From Acanthochlamys bracteata (taxonomy: Eukaryota > Streptophyta > Magnoliopsida > Pandanales > Velloziaceae), in NCBI GenBank assembly GCA_019914995.1, contig CM034130.1, positions 1,116,001 to 1,180,000 on the forward strand: DNA of 64,000 nt, written 5' to 3'. Below, piece by piece: positions 41,185-52,900 of this stretch (positions are counted from its first letter, which is position 1; every line of letters starts with the position of its first letter). Made by a program: the position numbers and the translations under genes. The notes under the pieces are model-generated. The model worked only from the letters and a program-made list of their open reading frames with translations, was not told the DNA's origin and did not search any database.

Positions 41185-41424
41185 ATGGAGAACGGCGGAT
41201 TCATGTCGTGTGAGACGCTTGACAGGATGGCGAATTGGTTAGGAACAAGCGTTGCTTCTGCCTTCTTCGCTTCCCTTGAGCGATGCTCTTGCATAAATCT
41301 GAGCACCACTGATGTCGACGATGATCCACCTGAAGAAGCCAAAGATCGCCCGCTCATGCTCACCAAACCTATTGTCCTTGATGATTCTTCAGTCGCTTGC
41401 CACGAGAAGTTTCCCCCTGTTTGA
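41185..41424 (+). CDS. small plant protein of unknown function, 79 aa
   Basis: Single-exon frame with start [15 protein letters not shown]. The sequence [19 protein letters not shown] looks like a conserved core (a small-residue, amphipathic helix followed by Cys-x-Cys); it is followed by an acidic stretch, [16 protein letters not shown]. There is no signal peptide or clear membrane span. I believe similar short unnamed proteins exist in other eudicots, but I cannot check that here. Codon use looks like neighbouring genes, and a pyrimidine-rich leader precedes the start. No function can be proposed. Confidence 0.7.
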   Translation: MENGGFMSCETLDRMANWLGTSVASAFFASLERCSCINLSTTDVDDDPPEEAKDRPLMLTKPIVLDDSSVACHEKFPPV

Positions 41425-43502
41425 TCTATTCGCCGGTCGATCAACCTCTTTCATCGCTAATTGGTACAACTTTCTAATCGAACCATGTGTTGGTTTGTCG
41501 ATCTCGATAGGCTGTGGCTTGCTTGATCTAGCTGGTCGGGTTTGTACTTGTTTTTAAGTCTGTGTGTGTTTTGTGGTTTTACGTTAATTGTAATGTGCTC
41601 ATGTAATTGGCAGGGTTTGGTATCTAATCAATGATGATTGTGTGTGTTGGAATTGTGGAAGTGAATTGAATCACAGTATCTGAACCTATAAGAACTAAAC
41701 GTCACTTTGTTGTGCAATTATTGTGACTGCTGAGGTAATGCATAGCTGATAATAGATTCCAGCTATTTAGGATTGGAAACATCTGAATGTTAAGTACACA
41801 ATCAAATGGCTTGCCTTATATTTGTTAGCTAGCCATAGCAGATAGCTTTTTTCCTAGTGTGATTTAGTTTTTTGAGCTCAATCTATTCTATGGTTCTTAG
41901 AGTTAGATGTCAATTTGTTTTAATCTGGATGTGAATGCTTGCTTTTGTTGTGTTAGGAATCAGGGATTATGGTGGATTTTATGTTTATTTCATGGGACTT
42001 CTTTTCCAACCATTACTGCTTGTCTTTTTGGTCATGGAAAAATGGAAATGGCATATTATCTTTGTGCAGTCAATATAGGAATTGTGGGTGATCCGTTTAG
42101 ATCATGGGTTTTCTCTCTCATGCATTTCTTATTTTACATCTGCTTTCCTAATTTCGCCTCATGCTATTCTCTCTTTTATTATGGCAAAGGGTCACTACAA
42201 GCAACGCTACTCAACTTGGAGCATCTTTGCTTTTCACTTATTATGTCCTTCTTGTAGCTAGCTTGCGAATGTTTATGTAGATTCAGCCCTACTGTAAAGT
42301 TAGTCTGCAAGCCTTTGCCTTTTTTTTTTTTTTTTTGCATTTCTGTTTTTTCGTAGCAACTTGTCGTTTATGAATAGGTTAATAGGGCAAGTTGAAAATA
42401 GCGTAATGTTTTTGTTTATTTTAGCATAACTTTATCCCTAGACTGATCCTTCTTTTTAGCAAACTTGCTCCTGTTCACCACAAGTACGGTAGACCTGAAC
42501 TGGTAGTTAGCTTGCGTCTTCTAGTTAGGCAAGAACATTAAGTTTATTTTCCACAGTACACGATAGTGTAGTGCGACCACTATGAAGTGGGATATATAAT
42601 GTGGGATTTTACCATGGACCTCTTAGATGCAAACAAACTAATGGACTGATGTTTTTATAAACCTCCTACCAGGTTGTGCATTTCAGGGGCACTTTGAAAC
42701 AGCAACTTGGTGTGTTCAGCAACCTCTCATACATTTCGCTTTTTGTGATTAATAGCCTTCGACTGCTGTTGTTGATAAAAGCTCATACACGCTAATTTTC
42801 TGTAGCGCAAAAGATATGGATGGTTATTGACATTCTTATGCGTTTTTTACAGCACAGTGTTGATGCAATTGCAGATTGTGGACAAAAATCCGAGTTTTAG
42901 TACAGCAAAAGGTACGACGTGTGTTGCAGTCTTTACGGTTCCTTTTTCTAGTAGAGTGGAAGAATCCAATATGTTGCAGCTGGTAGTGAGATTTTGCAAC
43001 CTTTTTGTTTAATTTGCTTCACGAAAAGATATTGTTGTGAACAGAAAATGCTTATTATACTCTACAGCGCTCAATTTACCTCCACGCCTCACTTTTCTGT
43101 AAACCAAAGTAGCTCGTATATGTTTCTCGGATCCTGAAATTTGTTACAAAATATTAGTAGATGTTAGCGCATTCACGACGAGTATAAAAAATTGTGAAAA
43201 ATATTGGAGTTTTAAATATGGGCTTTGTCAGATTGGCCTTGTTGGGCTGAGAAGTAATATTTGGATTGTATTATTGCTTTCTCCAGCTAAAGTAATGTGT
43301 TTATTTTGAAATAAATTTATTTTTTTAAAAGTAAATTTAAAATTAAATTAAAAATTAAAAACGTAATACAAAATAAATTTTAATATTAAGTTTGTATTAC
43401 TAGTAAGCTTTAAAATTAAATTTTAAATTTTTTTATTGATTTTATATGAAAATAGTAAATTTTGATTGGTAGATAAGAAAGAAAGTAGGGTGTGAAAATT
43501 TA
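41425..43502. other. 3' flank of the 79-residue gene, mostly featureless
   Basis: A T-tract of about 18 bases lies at 42319-42336. Bases 43294-43500 are AT-rich and resemble family B ends (GTGTTTATTTTGAAATAAATT). I see no coding exon; the 3' UTR or a spliced non-coding transcript could lie here. Confidence 0.4.
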
Positions 43503-43744
43503 GGGGTCGTTTGGAAATTTTTTTTTAAAAGCTCATTTTTATTTGTTTAGTTTACAATTTTCAAGATATTTTTTATAAATATATAAAAAATTTATTTAAA
43601 ATTTAAAAAATATAAAAAAATTCATGTAATAAATTTTTTTATTATTTATTATTATTATTATTTATTTAAGATAATCTAATTTATTTTTTAAAAAATATAA
43701 AATATTTTTCGTTTTTTTATTTTATAAGTATTTCTAAACGCACC
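43503..43744. mobile_element. Tourist-like MITE, family A copy 4
   Basis: Left end GGGGTCGTTTGG, right end as reverse complement GGTGCGTTTAGA. Left flank TTA; right flank TTG, a target duplication with one difference. Its right end abuts the exon-like fragment at 43745-43877. Confidence 0.7.
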
Positions 43745-43877
43745 TTGTCAGCCTCGGTGACTTTCTTGTTGATCACTGCGAGCAGCTCATAGTGCAGGTT
43801 GACATGCGCAGATGATCCAAGGCTTTTGCATATGGTTCTCAAAGCAGTCCTTATAACAAGATGATCATATCTCCTTC
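43745..43877 (-). other. unidentified exon-like fragment (possible gene remnant)
   Basis: On the minus strand an acceptor-like CACTTTTTAG is followed by about 41 open codons with protein-like composition (includes RRYDHLVIRTALRTI and NLHYELLAVINKKV), ending at a GACAAG/GTGCGT junction. That apparent donor is also the terminal repeat of the adjoining MITE. It lies downstream of the broken GRXS17 gene on the same strand but does not look like glutaredoxin. I do not recognise the family. It may be a lone exon of a destroyed or displaced gene. Confidence 0.35.
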
Positions 43878-44219
43878 CTAAAAAGTGTAACCATCAACAA
43901 AAAGTGAAACTTCAAACTCTACCTATCTCAATTTTGTTAACTTGAAGTAACTTGTTCTCTTACAAATGTCAAATACATAGATTGCAACAAGTAACAATTT
44001 GCAAAACATGAAGAAGGAGCAAAATTGTGGTAGGCAGGTAATTGAAACAGAAAACTTTGAGAAATAGTACCAAATAGGCTTGAAACTTATTCGGCATTTC
44101 ACCAAGAATACTTAAAAGCTTCAATCTAATTGTCATGAGTTTTGGACAGATATGAACTAACATTTTAATTAATATTTAGCTTAGACTGGTAACGATTCCA
44201 CGCACCGTCAGATATCCAT

Positions 44220-47200
44220 CTATTCAGAGAGGGTGGACTTCAGCTCACCATCGCGCTGCAGTTGCAGCACAATATCACAACCTCCGATCAGCTCGCCTTT
44301 GTAGTACAGCTGAGCAAAAGTTGGCCAATTTGAGTACTTCTTCAGTCCCTGTCTCACTTCTTCATTGTTCAGGATGTCAAAATAACCAAAGCCGATTCCT
44401 TCATTCTTCAGCGCATCAACGACCTTGGAGCTAAAACCACAGTGGGGGGCATCAGGTGAACCTTTCATGAAGAGCATAGTTGGTGCAGAGGATAGCAAGG
44501 TTTTTAAATGATCTCCGAGAGTTCCTTTCTGAAGAATCCCCTTTTCAGCAAGCATCTTTTTCAGCTCTCCGCTTTTCTGCATCTCCAACAGGATATCAGA
44601 TCCTCCAATGAGTTCGCCCTTTACATAAACCTGAGGATAGCTGGACCAGTTAGAGTAAACTTTCAGGCCCTGCCTTACTTCTTCATCCGAAAGAATGTCA
44701 AAGCTCCCAAAGTCAACATTCTCTTGTCGAAGGATCTCAACAACCTTACGGCTAAAACCGCACTTACGTTCATCTGGCTTCCCTTTCATGAACTTATAAG
44801 GCTCTCGATTCTAGACGTCAATGCTGCGCTCAAACCTGTTGCTTCAGTTATACCTCCACCCTTTGGAGCACTAGCAACCTCATCCAAAGACTTGACAGAT
44901 TCTGTAGCTTTTCTCTCATTTGAAACAAGACTAATCCCATGGTCTCTAAATACCTCCTTTAACTCACCACTTTCATGCATAGCAAGTACTATGTCGCAGC
45001 CACCAACAAGTTCACTATTGCAGAAGAGCTGTGGGAATGTTGTCCAGTTGGCAAACTTCTTCATCCCTTCTCGAACTTCATTATCTGTGAGTATGTCAAA
45101 GCTTCCGAACCGAACCCCCTCATTTCTCAATACGTTGACTACCTTGCGGCTGAAACCACTTGGGGCTGATAAGGAGTTCCTTTCATGAAGAGGAAAACTG
45201 GGTGTGGATTGATCAAGAGCTGCAACCGAGTTCTCAGTTGATCAGTAAGTCCAGTGTTGGCATTTTGTTCCTGAAACAAACCATTTCCTTTTGCCATCTC
45301 TTTTACTGTCTCAAGTACTGCAGGTCCAGCAGCCATCCAAGACTGGCAGGAGAAGCTGATTCTGCATGCTCTGCAGATCCAGCAAGTTTTGCAACCTTAT
45401 TTGCCAGACCAGATGGATTTGCACCCTCCATTGTGTCAACAGTTTTTCCATTCTGACACAGCAAGTAGAAATAGTTAAGTTCTCCCCTGTACTGTATACA
45501 TGAATATAGGCACCCTGAATTTGCCTGAATCACGTCTATTAGACAACCAAACCCCACTGCAGCATAAAGAAAGATGGAACATGGTACTTCTACATAACAA
45601 TGCCTACAATAAACTTGGCTTCCTCTCCATTTGTTTCTCCAGTGCAGTCCATTTTAATCTATATAAGATAACGAATTTTAACTACTCTTCTAAGAGTTTG
45701 TCATTCGGGCGAGGGCAAAATATTTAAACTTCAAAGTCTACGCTATAGGATTTTAGCTACAAAATCATCATATAATAATGCTGTACACAATATGACTATC
45801 AACTGCATTATGTTTCTCAGTTTAATGAACTTACTCTCAAGAAATTACTATGTTTGATTTTCTTACAACTAATCATCTGATCATTTATCAAGAAGGGTAA
45901 TAACGCCTTTTTCATCTGATCAATAATCAAGAAGTAACAATGCCTAATTCAGATTAGTCAGGGCCAGAAATTATCAAATAATATTCTAGAGACTTTATAC
46001 GATAAGAAAGATCCATGAAGCCATCCTATGTCATCAAACATAGATTCAAAGAGAATGCTCATAGTTATTATCTTTAGTTGCAATTATTCAACAAGAGCAG
46101 CATGCAGCAAATATCAAGCCTAATCAACCAGTTGGAAATATTTTGTTGGATCACTTCAAAATGTCGCTCTGTTTTAAACCGTAGATCAACTTCTCAACAA
46201 AGTAGACACCCATTTCAATGCTCAATATATAGAAATTAAATGTGAGATAAGTGTCCGCCACAGCAATGATTGTTACATTTAAAAAAGAAAGTTACCAAAG
46301 GTCTCTGATGAAGTTCCAAAAGCAACACTTCCTATAAATTTTTACCACATTACAAGCACTAGATTAGAAAAGAACAATCAATTTGGGCTTGATTACTTGA
46401 AAAACAAGACCTTAGCTCAATACTAACCAAAAGCAATCAGAAGCACCTGATGATTCACAAGTAGCAAGTTTCAAAGTAACAAGCATGAAACTGGTAACCT
46501 TGCAGAAGGCGAAATACGGGACTGCTGAAACAGAAAATGCCTCTGAGATTTCTGGTTGTTCCTCTGCCTCAACCTAATAAAATGACAAACAAGAAATGAG
46601 AAATGAACTAATTCTGATTTGTTTTCTGATTGAAAGATAATCTTTCAATCTAGATGCAAAACAAGATATAAACCCATACTATAACAGGCATGAGTAAATT
46701 GTCGTATTTTAACCAAATACAAATGAATTCATGTACACATATATAAAGGCGGTATCATGTCAAGTAATCTTTTCATCTTCCAAATGAAGCGCTATTTCAT
46801 TGGTTACTCACATGTCTCTCACTTGAAATCATGTACAATCTAGTAATATATCAACCAACTCATTACAAACGCTTCAAGAAAAAGGCCAATATTTAGTTGC
46901 ATAATGACTGAGTTATGCAGAGAAATCTAGACATCTAGCCGAAGTGAAAGTCTCAAGAGAAGGCTATTTCTAAGAGTCATAAACTAGTATGTTCAGAATA
47001 GCATGTATAAATTTTGAATGCAAGATCCCGTCTATGTAAGTGTTATGGTAGATTATGTCAAAAAACAGTAAACTAATTGTCCCCTGTAGGACTCAGAAGT
47101 AAACAGACTGTAAAAAGCGTTAACTAGAAGGCACTGATATACTAGAAAATCTCACAATACACAAGAACATTCAGAATTAACTAGAAACTAAGATCTTAAA

Positions 47201-47742
47201 CAAAACATAGTACACAATAACAAGCCATTCAATAAACCTCTAATTTTACAAGATTCTACACAACAAACAGTGATCATTTCAGAGATTAGAAGAATTGGGC
47301 AATCTACTCAAGCCAGTGAACAAAGCACAAGAGTGGGAAAACTTCGGAAAAAAATCAAGCATACAAAATTACACTGCAAAGCACAACAAATAAAGCAAAA
47401 TAATACTAAAGATTATTTGAATTCCCTCTTTCTCTTCCTTCTTCCTTGATAGAAGGAAAAGTTTAAAACTATAAACATGAACAAAATAAAGCTCTCTAAC
47501 TACAGACTAGGGAGAGAGAGAAAGAGAGAGAAATCAATTAACGAATCGAAACGAACCCTGAGGAATCGAGCATGAGGGAAATCAGTAGCGAGGTGAGTAA
47601 AAACTTGGTCCATCTGCTTTGAAGCTTCACATCAATCAGCCCAAAAGTGTAACACCGCCGGCGGCTTCCCAACATCGATCAACTCATCCAACTCCACCTT
47701 CGATTTCACGTCCTTCACAACACCGCCCCCGCCGTTCGCCAT
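44220..47742 (-). pseudogene. GRXS17: GRXS17-like monothiol glutaredoxin (PICOT type), degenerate
   Basis: In other plants GRXS17 is a thioredoxin-like domain plus three CGFS glutaredoxin domains, binding Fe-S clusters in cytosol and nucleus. All parts are here on the minus strand: exon 1 47557-47742, exon 2 46499-46573, and a large last exon 44220-45452. Splice sites are intact and the N terminus (MANGGGGVVKDVKSK) is good. Breaks in the frame: TGA at 47632-47634 where the family has Trp of the WC motif; a one-base loss near 45335, between ASLG and MAAGP; a two-base loss near 45158 that removes the CGFS cysteine codon of the first glutaredoxin domain; and a loss of about 19 bases near 44797, just before FMKGKP of the second. 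The second and third domains keep CGFS. Because introns are retained it is not a retrocopy. A functional copy presumably exists elsewhere. Errors in the assembly are a less likely explanation. Confidence 0.88.
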
Positions 47743-48382
47743 TTCGTTCGATTGCTTTCCGTATTATTCAAATTAATCGAGAGCACAAGCTATGAAATCT
47801 CTTTGCGGTCCTGTGTTGGTTCGTTCTCAAATTTGGATTTTCTTCACGAACGCGACCATGATAAATCACGCTTTTCCGAGATTCGCGATCCGAGAGACGC
47901 TTGCCTGCATTAATGACTCATGGATTGGGTTGCGTTTAAATATAATGAACTAAAGCCCACTATCTTATTACGGTGGGCCTTTGGGTATATGGCCCATAGT
48001 TAATCGGCCTTGTGGAATATGGGTTAAGTCGGCCGAGTTAAAACGGCGATTCTTGAAAACGACAAGGATACGAGGACGAGAATTAAAAGGGTTTTGTTTA
48101 CTTTGAAACTAACAGTCCTACTAATCTCGCAATAGATACTCACATAAACCCGATGTTTGTCGTCAACACTCTTAATCCTAAAGCGCAAGATTAGTCTAAA
48201 CGTGTTCCTTCACAATATCCATGGTTATTTTTGCATAACAAGACCTTGACTAATTATCTTCGCTTTATCTGGGCTTCCAAGTTAGTAGTACTGGGATCCA
48301 GCTCCCTTTTAACTATGAAATCGTCAACTAGGAAATTGCTTAAACCCTATGCACAAATATTGCTTAAATATTTATAACTTTA

Positions 48383-48565
48383 GGCACGTTTATCAACCCA
48401 CCAAATTTATTTTTTTTAATTTGATATAAAATAAATAATTATTTTGATTAAAGTTTATTTTTTAAAATTTAAAATTAAAATTTAAGAAATAAATATAAAA
48501 TTTTATTTTTATTTATTTAACTTTTAATTTTATATTTTAAATTTATTTTAAAAATAAACACGCTC
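48383..48565. mobile_element. AT-rich MITE, family B
   Basis: Left end GGCACGTTTATCAA and right end as reverse complement GAGCGTGTTTATTTT share the CGT(G)TTTAT core also seen at 18063-18297. Left flank TTA, right flank TTT. Interior A and T only, non-coding. Confidence 0.55.
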
Positions 48566-48621
48566 TTTCTCTTGTTAGCAAAATCTTAGTGATAGTATCA
48601 AGAAAACTAACCCAACCTAGA

Positions 48622-49262
48622 CATAGTTGTAAAATCCAACTTGGTGTATGATCCGAAAAAATTACCGGATCACCGGATGGGTCATTGAGTCGACCCACTA
48701 GATCAAATTAAATTTATTAAATAAATATTAATATACAAATATAATTATATGTATTATATAGTATCTTTTATAGTAATTATCAAAGAAATAAAAAATTAAT
48801 TGTATACGAGAAATATTGAATATGTTTTTAAAATTACTACAGTACTTAAGACAACAGTCAAAAAACCTAACTTATAGTAAAATCTCTATACTTTATGCAT
48901 TAAAAAGAACAAATTATCTACACTATATATTTTATTTATTTATTACTTTCTAATAAAATATAAAAAATAAGAAAATAAATTATTAACGAAAGAGTACCCG
49001 ATAAAGTGTATATTTTAGAATGCTAATAAAAATATTTTTCTATTTTAAATAAACAAATTTTTTTTTCCTTTTTTTTAAATATTACAAATGGGTCAACCCG
49101 TCCAATCGGATCACCGAGTTGATCCGAAACTCGGCCGGATCGATCCGGGTCTTACTGAGTCGCTTGCGCGATCCGATTTTATATTAACTCGGTCCGAAAT
49201 CGGTGCCGAATTGTCGATTTCCGATCCGATCCGGTCGGTCCGGGCCGAGTTTTAAACCTATG
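48622..49262. mobile_element. non-autonomous hAT-like DNA transposon
   Basis: Ends are imperfect inverted repeats: left CATAGTTGTAAAATCCAAC, right as reverse complement CATAGGTTTAAAACTCGGC. They begin with CA, as hAT elements do. An 8-bp target duplication flanks it: AACCTAGA at 48614-48621 and AACCTAGG at 49263-49270. Subterminal parts are rich in GATCCG/CGGATC motifs on both sides (48680s and 49100-49240), while the middle is AT-rich. No transposase coding is seen in the 641 bp, so it would depend on an autonomous relative. Confidence 0.8.
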
Positions 49263-49885
49263 AACCTAGGTTCTCGTTAGAGATTCTTTAGCTATTATGT
49301 ATCATTTGAGACTACTTATCACTATTTTACAAAAAAATTATATATTAAAAGTTAATAAATTTAGTATAAGTTCTAATATATTCTAAAAATGCTACCAAAC
49401 ACAAATAATATAAGCTTAATTAGATATTTAGAAATACTTCTGAAAAATAATTTTTTTAAAGTAAAAGTATTTTAAAATTTTTTGAAAAAACAAGCCTTTT
49501 TTTATCTTTTTATTTTTATCAAAATAATCAAAATACGTAATAACTCACGACTTAAGTTTTTATTTTATAAATTTTAAACAAAATTTTATAAAATATTATT
49601 GAAAAAGGTGATTTAAAAAATTGAAATAAAAATAATTTATAAGTAATACCAAACGGGCACTAATTCGTGAGTTATAGGTCTTATACTGCAAATCGTTCTA
49701 GTAATATCACAGTCATCGTACTATTCAAAGAATTCGGCGCCCCCGCGGTGCACCAGATCAAAAGCCTGCTTTTCCTGCTTCCACTGCTGCTCAGCGTTCA
49801 GTATAATCTCTGTGTTCACTCTCCGAATCTCGCTCTCTTGCTTGTTCTATAACAACAAAGATCTCGAGCTCATTGAACTTCTCTG

Positions 49886-49906
49886 AAGAGAGAGAGAGAG
49901 AGAGAG
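49886..49906 (+). repeat. (GA)n tract in CTL1-like leader
   Basis: About ten GA units end directly at the start codon of the next gene. GAGA tracts are common in plant 5' UTRs and can bind BPC proteins (family knowledge). Confidence 0.8.
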
Positions 49907-52900
49907 ATGGGGGGCCCACTAGGGGCAATCATCGGAAGATATCCAACGAGCGACGGCCAGATTTCCGACGGAATCATTCGACACAACCGAAGGTGTCGAG
50001 ACGTTGCTTTTCTCGTAATCTTCTCTGCTTTTTGGATAGCCATGATCGTTAACTCAAGCTTTGGGTTTAACCAAGGAAACCCACTCAGGTAGTCATGATC
50101 CGTGATCAATTCCAATTCTCTTTCTCTTCTGCCCTGTTCTGTTGTCCTGCATTATCAGAGAGAAATTGTTGGGGTTGTGAATGCGGAGTTCTCTTGTTTT
50201 AATTTGGGTTTGGAGTTATGTTTTATTTGAGATGAGAATGTAAAGCATTATCAAACTAGTAGTTTGTAATTCGGGTGTTTTTTTTAAAAGATGAACTAGA
50301 ATTGTGAAGCTGTTTGTAGGTTGTTACTTCCTTCGAGTAACTTGGTTAGAGATTTTTGGTGAGTGGAATAGTTTGGGTTTGTGGAATGCATAAAGCTTCA
50401 ATTTTGTTTGGTTATATGATCTGTTTCAGCTGAGATAGTAAAAGCCTGGAACTTGTCAATTGTAATGAGGTTTTTGAAAATGAACTAGAATTAGTTTGCA
50501 GGTTGACACTTTACTTTGGTTTGGATGAGAGCATTCTCTGAAAGCAAAATTTACATACTTGAACACATAAGCAACTTAGGTTCTTTGTACTGGTTATGGT
50601 TACAAAGAGATTTTAGCAGGAAGGATGTATGTCTGCTGTCTTTCCTTAAGGCTCAATTCAAAGCACTCATTCTGCAAGCTTTTATGATATATGCAGTAAT
50701 TGTTTCTGTGCTAAGCCTGATTGATCTCTTCATTCATCTATTAACATTGGTCTTGGTATAGTGTAAATAATTTCAGTGAAGATCTTGGGCTACAATTGGA
50801 GGACACAACATTGAGAAGAAAAGAGGTTTATAGATTATTAAAGTGCATGCCCTTGTCATTTTATTTTCTCGATGCATAGCTAAGTGGGTTTAGAACCTTT
50901 ATCTGAGATGTATATGTTCTTTCTTTATGTGCTAAAATTCGGTGAATGGTCAATTTGAGGCATTAGTCTAATGCAGGTTAACATATGGACTAGACTATAA
51001 AGGTAATATTTGCGGTGATAAGCATGGTGATCCAGATCTACGGGAGTTAGAGGTTAGATATTGGCCAAATCCTAACCAGGTTTATCAAAGTGGTCTCAAG
51101 GGTAGCCAGTTCAAGTTTGCTGATTCGAGAAGCATCTGCTTGATGGAGTGTCCTCTTCCTGCAGAAGATGGTTTGAACTGGGTTTGTGATTATCCTGAAG
51201 GAGATATTCGGATGTCGGTAGATGATTGGATTGACAGAGATTATGATTACTTCGAGTTTCTTACACCAGGAATGCGGAATAGCTCTCTCCAGCTTCAAGG
51301 ACCCTGTTATCCAGTTATATTTCCTAGTGTTAATGGTAAGCATTATTTTATATTTTGGGAACTGTTTTTCAACCAGATTCTGCATGAATATTCTTTGTTA
51401 TACACTAAGATTGCAATGACCTTTATATGCTTGCTTAGAATTGTCAGGTTGAACTTGTTGGTGAAATGTAAAGTTAAGTTACACGACGATATCATGTGAC
51501 ATGTCCCAAAATTGAAAACACATTCCTCGTAATTTGCTTGATGTGTCTAATGCAGACAATTTCTCTTGAGTTTTGCTTCCTCCCCCCTAGTTCATTTTAG
51601 CATACACCTGGAGTGAGTCGTAAGTGCAACTATCTTTGCAGGACAGTTATAGTTGTCCTGTTCTTTGAAGTTTTTGAAGTAATGATTTGCTCTTAAGTAA
51701 CAGTGATTTTTTTAAACCAGTCATTTGCTACTTATAAATCTTGCTTCAGTAGATATCATGCATTTAACCTAATGCAGAGAAGTTATTCATTTCTGATTCT
51801 TCTATGGCTATGTTTTTCATTGTCCTTTAAACGCAGTACAGTTTGCCCCATGGTTCATAAATTAGTGTTGGGATGCAGTGTTCCTTTTATGCAACCTCCT
51901 ACATGATCAGATGCAAGACAAAATTTTGAAAAGGGCATAAATTTTTACCAAAAGGAGTTAACAATAGTTACTTACTATCAATGTACTTGTGGGATTTCAG
52001 AGTTCAATTTTATGCGTTCTCTGAAGCCCTTGATCTGGAGATGCTAACACAATTTCCACAATTGGCATTCAGTTCTTTTCTTTTCTTTCTTTAACTATTA
52101 TTTTAATTTGTTGGAGCTAAGCAAGTGCCTGACATATGCCTCAGTCCTCTGGAACTGCCAATTCATAGCACGTGCATCAAACATCTCCTTACGACATTGG
52201 CTGGATATGGGTGGGGTAGCTATTGAGGAGAATATTATCATTGATAAAGCTATACATGGAGCTATAAACTCCCCATCATCCGTCTTGAAGGTTAGAGCTT
52301 GCTACTTAGACTGTGCTAATGACTACATACGATGCAACAATTACTTTTAGCCCCTTCATTGGTTGGAAATTATCTTTTTGCTTTCCTTGTAAATTGTATT
52401 ACTTATCCTATATTCTTTTCCCCATTGCTTATTTCCTTATTGCTATAGATTGAATGACTTGCTTTACAATTCTTGTGGCTGCACATTAGTTCCTGTTTCC
52501 AGTGTCTTTTTTGTTAGAACTTTGAATATTTATAAAGTTTTCGGCATGCTATGCAGAGGTATGTGGCTGATATCGGGAAGGCATGGCCTGTTCTCATTGT
52601 TTGTGGAGGGATTGTCCCACTTTTTCTTTCTGTGATATGGCTTATGATGATTCGTCATTTTGTGTCTGCAATGACATGGATCACAGTTATACTCTTTGAT
52701 GTTCTTATAATAGCAGTGACTATGCTTTATTATGCAAAAGGTCAGATGATGTTCATGCAATTTAACAAGCATCGCTTATTTTATTATAATTTAACATAGT
52801 ATTTTTTATGTTATATCAACAAATATGTTATCAATATAGAAGGTCATTATTCCTGTTTGTGGCTATGGATTTAGGTGTCGTTTGGTAGTGCTTATCACCG

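Larger units (their letters stand above)
47743..49906. other. intergenic between GRXS17-like pseudogene and CTL1-like gene
   Basis: Contains the family B MITE at 48383-48565, the hAT-like element at 48622-49262, and AT-rich DNA to about 49660 that ends with a MITE-like ACCAAACGGGCAC. The last 240 bases are the CTL1 leader region. Confidence 0.5.

Noticed and set aside
44508-45188. 226-codon plus-strand frame over the GRXS17-like last exon
   Set aside because: Antisense to clear glutaredoxin domains; no family resemblance of its own.
47632-47634. In-frame TGA in the GRXS17-like gene read as selenocysteine
   Set aside because: The aligned family residue is Trp (WC motif), flowering plants lack selenoprotein decoding, and three further frame breaks show simple decay.
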